Below, piece after piece: positions 5,374 through 9,177 of a stretch of 9,177 nucleotides of DNA; position 1 is the stretch's first letter, and each line of letters starts with the position of its first letter. The translations under genes were made by a program, and so were the position numbers. This DNA is from Chloroflexota bacterium (GTDB lineage Bacteria; Chloroflexota; Limnocylindria; Limnocylindrales; CSP1-4): contig JARXKQ010000033.1 in assembly GCA_030271555.1 (NCBI GenBank), positions 1-9,177 of the forward strand. The letters run 5' to 3'. The notes below the pieces were generated by a model. It saw nothing but the letters and a program-made list of their open reading frames with translations, made no database searches and had not been told where the DNA came from.

Positions 5374-6213
5374 GTGAACGTCGAGGCTGTCGCCCGACCA
5401 TTGAACTGGCGCGCAATTCCTTGGGCCGCGCTGATCCTGACGGTCATCTGTGGCCTCATCGTCGTGCGCTCGCTCGCGCTGGGCCAGTTCTCGCCAATCG
5501 GGACCCTGGGCTTCGCAGCGCCGGTCGCCTTTGCCGCGGTCGTCGCCTACGTGCGACCCCCGGACCGGCGCTTCACCTGGGCAGCGCTGGCAATTGCGGC
5601 GACCCCGGTGGTGGTCCTGGCGGCGAACTGGCTGCCCGACGCCTGGTTCTCTCTGACGCCGGGCGACTGGAAAAATGCAGCGCAATTGCTGCTCGATGCT
5701 GGGGGTGTGGCCCGGGTGGTGGCCATAGTTCTGGGCTTCGTTGGGCTGGGCCTGTTGGGCCTGGCGTTCGGCGGCGTGCGCACCTTCATGTCGGCGGTGA
5801 TCCTGGCCTTTGGCGTGCTGGTGGCCGCGGCGGGCGTGATCTGGGTCCTCGCTCATCCGATTGCCGATCTGCCGCTGCTCGACCTGGCGCGATCGGTTGC
5901 CTTTTCCGTTCTCACGGTCATTGGTTGGGCATTCGTCTTTGCCGCCGCGCTCGAGGCACTGCGCACGCTGTCCCTGATCGGGACCGGCCTGATCCTGGCC
6001 AACACGGTCATCAACGTGCTGCTGCTGTGGTGGACGATTCCGGCCAGCGCCAATACGGACCTGCTGTCGCTGCTCGTGGGCGGGCCAACTCTTCTGGGCT
6101 GGATCGCGCTGATGGCCGCGGCGTTGCGCGGCGAGTTGAGCCACGAGCGGAGTGGCGCGGCCGCTAGAAGTCGCGCCGCCCGCGGAGGTGGCGCTCAACG
6201 TCGGGCCGGCTGA
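5374..6213 (+). CDS. Polytopic membrane protein of unknown function
   Basis: A 279-residue protein with about eight predicted transmembrane helices (roughly residues 15-36, 42-62, 68-86, 110-133, 136-160, 170-195, 199-222 and 230-252). A polar, Arg/Gly/Ala-rich tail (253-279) is probably cytoplasmic. I recognise no family. There are no charged catalytic motifs, metal ligands or ATP-binding sequence, and the loops are short. The longest loop (about 87-109) contains a WFSLTPGDWKNA stretch. The GTG start follows a good Shine-Dalgarno at 5361-5366. The gene begins 26 nt after the tRNA-Arg CCA end with no intervening terminator or promoter, so co-transcription with the tRNA is likely. The alanine/valine/leucine-rich composition and absence of disrupting codons support a real gene. 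The next gene starts 55 nt downstream with its own promoter-like hexamer. Confidence 0.8.
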   Translation: MNVEAVARPLNWRAIPWAALILTVICGLIVVRSLALGQFSPIGTLGFAAPVAFAAVVAYVRPPDRRFTWAALAIAATPVVVLAANWLPDAWFSLTPGDWKNAAQLLLDAGGVARVVAIVLGFVGLGLLGLAFGGVRTFMSAVILAFGVLVAAAGVIWVLAHPIADLPLLDLARSVAFSVLTVIGWAFVFAAALEALRTLSLIGTGLILANTVINVLLLWWTIPASANTDLLSLLVGGPTLLGWIALMAAALRGELSHERSGAAARSRAARGGGAQRRAG

Positions 6214-6253
6214 GCTCGATCAACGCCAGCCCGGGCCGAACTCGGCTCAACGA

Positions 6254-6259
6254 TAGACT
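6254..6259 (+). promoter_or_regulatory. -10-like element of the rhomboid-MFS unit
   Basis: TAGACT lies 9 nt before the ATG at 6269. This is slightly longer than at the other genes, so the mRNA would have a leader of 0-3 nt. No Shine-Dalgarno is visible. Confidence 0.4.
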
Positions 6260-6268
6260 CCGCCGCGC

Positions 6269-7429
6269 ATGAATAACTTTCCCCAGAACGCCAGCGCGAG
6301 CGACCCGCGCGACGCGCTCGAGAGCGCGCGCCTGGCCGCCGAATCAGGCGACTACGAGACCGCCGCGACGCTCTATCAACGCGGCGTCGGCAACCCCGAC
6401 CCGCAGGTCCACGTGGCCGCGCTGCTGGGCCTGGCCGATGCCCGCTACAGGCTGGACGATGAGCCGGGCGCGCTCCAGGCGTGGATCACTGCAACGATGG
6501 CGCCCGAAACGCCGCTCGCGTGGAAGGCGTGGGTGGCGCTGGCCGGCGCGCGGGTGCGCGAGAAAGACCTGGTGGGCGCAGCTCGAGCCTACCGCGAGGC
6601 AGAGGCGCGCGCGCCGCTCGATGAGCGCCAACAGATCCAGGCGCGCCTGGGCTGGCTCAACAAGGAGATGGGCAACAAGGGCACCGCGCAACGCTATTTC
6701 GGCCGCGCCCGACCTGGCGCCTTCACGCCGCTGGTGACCTACTCGATCATCGCCGTGACGGTGCTTGTGTCGCTGTTTACGTTGAACGGCGGCCAAGCGG
6801 GAGACGAGCTACTGGGCCAGCTGGCACTCGTTAAGCCCGCCGTCATGCACGGCGAGTACTGGCGGCTGCTAACGGTGACCCTGGTTCACGGCGGGATCCT
6901 GCATCTGCTGATGAATATGTACGCGCTGTTCATCGTGGGTCCGCTGGCCGAGGCGCTCTATGGCCGCGCCGTGTACCTCGCGATGTACCTCATCGCCGGC
7001 CTGGGCGGTTCGATCGGCTCGTATCTGTTCGTGGCCGCCCCGTCAGTCGGTGCCTCTGGGGCGATCTTCGGTCTGTTCGGCCTGGTGTTCACCGCGACCT
7101 ACTTCCACAAGCCACTGTTGCGTGCCCAGGCGCGCGCCATCACCAGCCAGATCGGCGTCCTCATCGTGCTCAACCTGGTCATCGGTTTCGGCATCGGCGG
7201 GTTTGCCCAGATCGACAACGCGGCGCACATCGGTGGCCTGCTCGTCGGCGGCTTCCTGGGCTTCCTGGTTGCGCCCGGTGGCGCGGCGACGCTCGCCTCG
7301 TTCTGGCATCGCAACGAGACCAGCACCGAGCGGCGTTCCGTCGGCGGCCCGGTGATCCGCGTGCTGGGCATCGTCCTGCTGGGCGTCGTCCTCGTGGCGC
7401 TCCTGCTCACTAAGCCTTTCTGGGCGTGA
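6269..7429 (+). CDS. Rhomboid-family intramembrane serine protease with N-terminal TPR domain
   Basis: A 386-residue protein that should cleave transmembrane substrates within the bilayer. Residues about 15-145 are a soluble, helical, TPR-like region (SGDYETAATLYQRGV, RYRLDDEPGALQAW and a KDLVGAARAYREA repeat), likely cytoplasmic and used for protein contacts. Residues about 152-340 form the rhomboid core of six helices. The HxGxxHLxxN-type segment has His207, His212 and Asn216 (oxyanion region). The nucleophile is Ser263 in GASGAIFGLFG, and its partner is His320 in NAAHIGGLLVGG. An extra C-terminal helix (about 362-382) makes a 6+1 topology. The Ser/His dyad is intact, so the enzyme is probably active. 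Substrates are unknown. The stop overlaps the MFS start in a GTGA (7426-7429), indicating an operon with it. Confidence 0.93.
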   Translation: MNNFPQNASASDPRDALESARLAAESGDYETAATLYQRGVGNPDPQVHVAALLGLADARYRLDDEPGALQAWITATMAPETPLAWKAWVALAGARVREKDLVGAARAYREAEARAPLDERQQIQARLGWLNKEMGNKGTAQRYFGRARPGAFTPLVTYSIIAVTVLVSLFTLNGGQAGDELLGQLALVKPAVMHGEYWRLLTVTLVHGGILHLLMNMYALFIVGPLAEALYGRAVYLAMYLIAGLGGSIGSYLFVAAPSVGASGAIFGLFGLVFTATYFHKPLLRAQARAITSQIGVLIVLNLVIGFGIGGFAQIDNAAHIGGLLVGGFLGFLVAPGGAATLASFWHRNETSTERRSVGGPVIRVLGIVLLGVVLVALLLTKPFWA

Positions 7430-8793
7430 ATTCATCCATCCGCAACGTCCTGATCGGGACGTTCACGCTGCGCTTCTCTACCGGCCTAACGGGCGCGATG
7501 CTGGTCTATTTCATCGCCGACTTCGCCGACCATGGTGGGACGGAAGTGTCCGCCGTGGTGGTCGGGCTGTTTACCGCCCTGTTCTTCGTCGCCGAGCTCG
7601 TGCTCTCACCGCCGTTCGGACTGCTGTCGGACCGCTGGGGCTTCCACCGGGTGATGCAGTACGGGCCGATCTTCGGCGCAGTAGCGGTGATCCTGACTGG
7701 CCTCGTGCCGCTGCTGCTGTCGGCCGACCTCGGCGTCATTTCAGCCGCCTCCCTCGTCACGATCGCGCTCGTGGTCATCGGTGGGACGCGTCTCCTGGAG
7801 GGCGCGTCGACTGCCGCGAGCGTGCCCAGCATCCTGGGCTATCTCGCCCAATCCACGGCCGACGACGAGGGCCTGCGCGGCAAGGTGTCCGCCCGTTTCG
7901 AGCTCGCCACAATCCTGGGCATCGGCGCCGGGCTGGGCGCGGCAGGTGTTTTCTGGCTGCTGGGGCCGGTGGCCTTCTTCATCAACGGCGCGTTCTACAT
8001 CGGCTCGCTGCTCATCTACCGCTACGGCGTCACTGCGCCCGACAAGCCGGCCGGTCCCCACCATCAACCCTCTTACGGCTGGCAGCGCTACGTCGGCCTG
8101 CTGCGCCGGTCCCACGTCTGGCTGCTGGCGCCGACCTGGATCGCGGTCAACGCAGCCCTTGGGCTGTACTCGAGCCAGGGCCTGTACGCCCTGGTGCGTA
8201 CGCCCAACCCGCTGTTCAACGAGTGCGTCGCCCCGAGCCGGTGGTTCTCGTGCCAGCTCCTGGCGGGCGGGTTCGACTCGCTCCAGGTGACCGGCGGGCT
8301 GATCGTGGCCGGCGCGGTCTTCGTGCTGGGCCTGATTTGGTGGGGTAACCGATTCAAGAGCTACCGGCGGACGACCATCATCCTGTTCGGCATCGCTGGC
8401 GGCGCCGTTCTCGTGGCGTCGGCGCTGCTCGTCAACCATGCCGTGGATGTCGAGCGCATCGTGGGCGTGGCGCGCGGGCTCCCGATTGCGCTGGCCCTGC
8501 CCGGAGTTGCGTTTGGCCTGTTCGTGCTCGCCGGCGCGACGCCTGCCGCGCTGGGCCTGCTGTCCGACATGTCCGAGGCCTTCCCTGACGACCGTGGCGC
8601 AATCATGGGCCTGTACAGCGTCTTCCTTGCCCTGGGCCAGATCACCGGCGCCCTGATCGGCGGCGAGATGTCGCAGAAGTTCGCTTTCGATGGCATCTTG
8701 CTGGCCACGCTGGTGCTGCTCGCAATCGCCCTGGCACCGTTGGCGCACCTTCGGCGCTACGAGCACCACTTCAGCTCGCCGGCCGCTTCCTAG
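7426..8793 (+). CDS. Major facilitator superfamily (MFS) transporter
   Basis: A 455-residue secondary transporter of the inner membrane with about twelve hydrophobic helices. The conserved loop 2-3 signature reads GLLSDRWGFHRV (residues about 65-76; Asp69, Arg70 and Gly72 visible), the classic MFS motif A. A longer extracytoplasmic-looking loop in the second half (about residues 255-285) holds Cys267 and Cys276 and could form a disulfide. The substrate is not readable from sequence; drug or small-molecule export is possible, but I do not claim it. The GTG start overlaps the rhomboid stop by 4 nt, so it is translated from the rhomboid transcript. The final TAG (8791-8793) is also the beginning of the hexamer predicted to drive the next gene. 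A long antisense open frame over this gene is a composition artefact. Confidence 0.88.
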   Translation: MNSSIRNVLIGTFTLRFSTGLTGAMLVYFIADFADHGGTEVSAVVVGLFTALFFVAELVLSPPFGLLSDRWGFHRVMQYGPIFGAVAVILTGLVPLLLSADLGVISAASLVTIALVVIGGTRLLEGASTAASVPSILGYLAQSTADDEGLRGKVSARFELATILGIGAGLGAAGVFWLLGPVAFFINGAFYIGSLLIYRYGVTAPDKPAGPHHQPSYGWQRYVGLLRRSHVWLLAPTWIAVNAALGLYSSQGLYALVRTPNPLFNECVAPSRWFSCQLLAGGFDSLQVTGGLIVAGAVFVLGLIWWGNRFKSYRRTTIILFGIAGGAVLVASALLVNHAVDVERIVGVARGLPIALALPGVAFGLFVLAGATPAALGLLSDMSEAFPDDRGAIMGLYSVFLALGQITGALIGGEMSQKFAFDGILLATLVLLAIALAPLAHLRRYEHHFSSPAAS

Positions 8794-8796
8794 AAT
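8791..8796 (+). promoter_or_regulatory. -10-like element of the ALDH gene, overlapping the MFS stop codon
   Basis: TAGAAT begins with the TAG stop of the MFS gene and lies 7 nt before the GTG at 8804. It matches five of six positions of TATAAT. It predicts a leaderless start at 8804 and an independent promoter at the end of the rhomboid-MFS unit. Confidence 0.5.
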
Positions 8797-8803
8797 GCCC
8801 GCG

Positions 8804-9177
8804 GTGACGGCGCAGATACCAACCTTCGGCAACTTCATCGGCGGGGAGTGGCGGCCCGCGGAGAGCGGCGCGACCTTCGAGTCGCGCAACCCGGCCGACA
8901 ACCGCGACCTGATCGGCCACTTCGCCGCCTCTGACGCGGCCGACGTCGCTGCCGCCATACGGTCTGCTGAGGAGGCGCTCCCGGCCTGGCGGCGCATGCC
9001 TGCGCCAAAGCGCGGCGAGATCCTGTACGCGTTTGGCGCGCTGCTCGCCCAGCACAAGGAACGCCTCGCGCAGGCGCTTACCCGCGAAATGGGCAAGGTG
9101 ATGACGGAGGCGCGCGGTGACGTCCAGGAGGGCGTGGACATCGCATTTCTCATGGGTGGCGAGGGCCGGCGCATGTT
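8804..9177 (+). CDS. NAD(P)-dependent aldehyde dehydrogenase, N-terminal part (3' end outside the window)
   Basis: The first 124 codons of an aldehyde dehydrogenase, which oxidises an aldehyde to a carboxylate with NAD+ or NADP+ in the cytoplasm. The N-terminal region is typical: GNFIGGEWRPAESGATFESRNPA followed, in pieces, by a SAEEALPAWRRMPAPKR segment, then the helix LTREMGKVMTEARGDVQEG, and GGEGRRM, where related ALDHs read GEGRR-x-FG. That last motif suggests the subgroup containing 2-oxoglutarate-semialdehyde and lactaldehyde dehydrogenases, but the catalytic Cys and Glu lie outside the window, so substrate and subgroup are open. GTG 8804 is chosen because the hexamer at 8791-8796 predicts the mRNA to begin there; the in-frame ATG at 8795 adds three residues (Met-Pro-Ala) and overlaps that hexamer. 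The gene follows the MFS gene at once. Confidence 0.9.
   Translation, partial: MTAQIPTFGNFIGGEWRPAESGATFESRNPADNRDLIGHFAASDAADVAAAIRSAEEALPAWRRMPAPKRGEILYAFGALLAQHKERLAQALTREMGKVMTEARGDVQEGVDIAFLMGGEGRRM

Noticed and set aside
5356..6198. A 280-codon open frame on the minus strand
   Set aside because: It is the antisense shadow of the eight-helix membrane protein, with low-complexity Gln/Arg/His composition.
6214..6253. TGAGC...GCTCA inverted repeat between the membrane-protein gene and the rhomboid gene
   Set aside because: Arms are only 5 bp with a long loop and no T-tract; this is expected by chance in GC-rich DNA.
7741..9174. A 477-codon open frame on the minus strand across the MFS and ALDH genes
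   Set aside because: It is antisense to two well-supported genes. Its translation is rich in Gln, Arg, His and Ala with no domain, as expected from the complement of GC-rich membrane-protein codons.
1..9177. A mobile element, CRISPR array, toxin-antitoxin or defence system
   Set aside because: I saw no repeats of the right kind, no transposase, integrase or nuclease gene, and no small paired ORFs. All strong genes fall into ordinary metabolic, transport or protease families.

Overview
This is a high-GC, gene-dense bacterial chromosome segment with about ten protein genes and two tRNA genes. It looks like an ordinary housekeeping and metabolic region. I see no CRISPR array, transposase, integrase, phage gene or defence system. 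A Thr-Pro/Ser-Pro linker in a lipoprotein, a VorB-type four-subunit 2-oxoacid:ferredoxin oxidoreductase, a stand-alone BioY and frequent leaderless-looking starts suggest Chloroflexota or a related high-GC lineage. That placement is inference and only moderately secure.

Layout. (1) Positions 1-423, minus strand: the 5' part of a META-domain lipoprotein gene, cut by the window edge. (2) Positions 560-3247, plus strand: a tight operon of ferredoxin, alpha, beta and gamma subunits, with 1-4 nt overlaps at each junction. It encodes a complete CoA-acylating 2-oxoacid:ferredoxin oxidoreductase. (3) A YhbS-like GNAT acetyltransferase (3276-3806) converges on tRNA-His(GTG) on the minus strand. That tRNA is transcribed divergently from a small uncharacterised protein gene at 3933-4301. 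(4) After a 247-nt gap comes bioY (biotin transporter S component), with a 9-bp-arm inverted repeat just upstream of its promoter. (5) tRNA-Arg(TCG) lies 26 nt upstream of a polytopic membrane protein gene that has a good Shine-Dalgarno sequence. (6) A TPR-rhomboid intramembrane protease gene overlaps an MFS transporter gene, followed by the start of an aldehyde dehydrogenase gene that runs off the right end.

The most distinctive signal is regulatory. Five genes (ferredoxin, GNAT, small protein, bioY, ALDH) have a TAnnnT -10-like hexamer ending 6 or 7 nt before the start codon, with no Shine-Dalgarno and no visible -35. The rhomboid gene has one at 9 nt. This is the signature of leaderless mRNAs. 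Genes inside operons instead overlap their upstream neighbour or carry a Shine-Dalgarno sequence. The bioY palindrome is centred near -41 relative to the start predicted by this rule, where a class II activator, or a repressor, would bind.

The oxidoreductase links branched-chain or other 2-oxoacid oxidation to reduced ferredoxin and acyl-CoA. bioY would supply biotin by uptake. The remaining genes are not obviously linked to one pathway.
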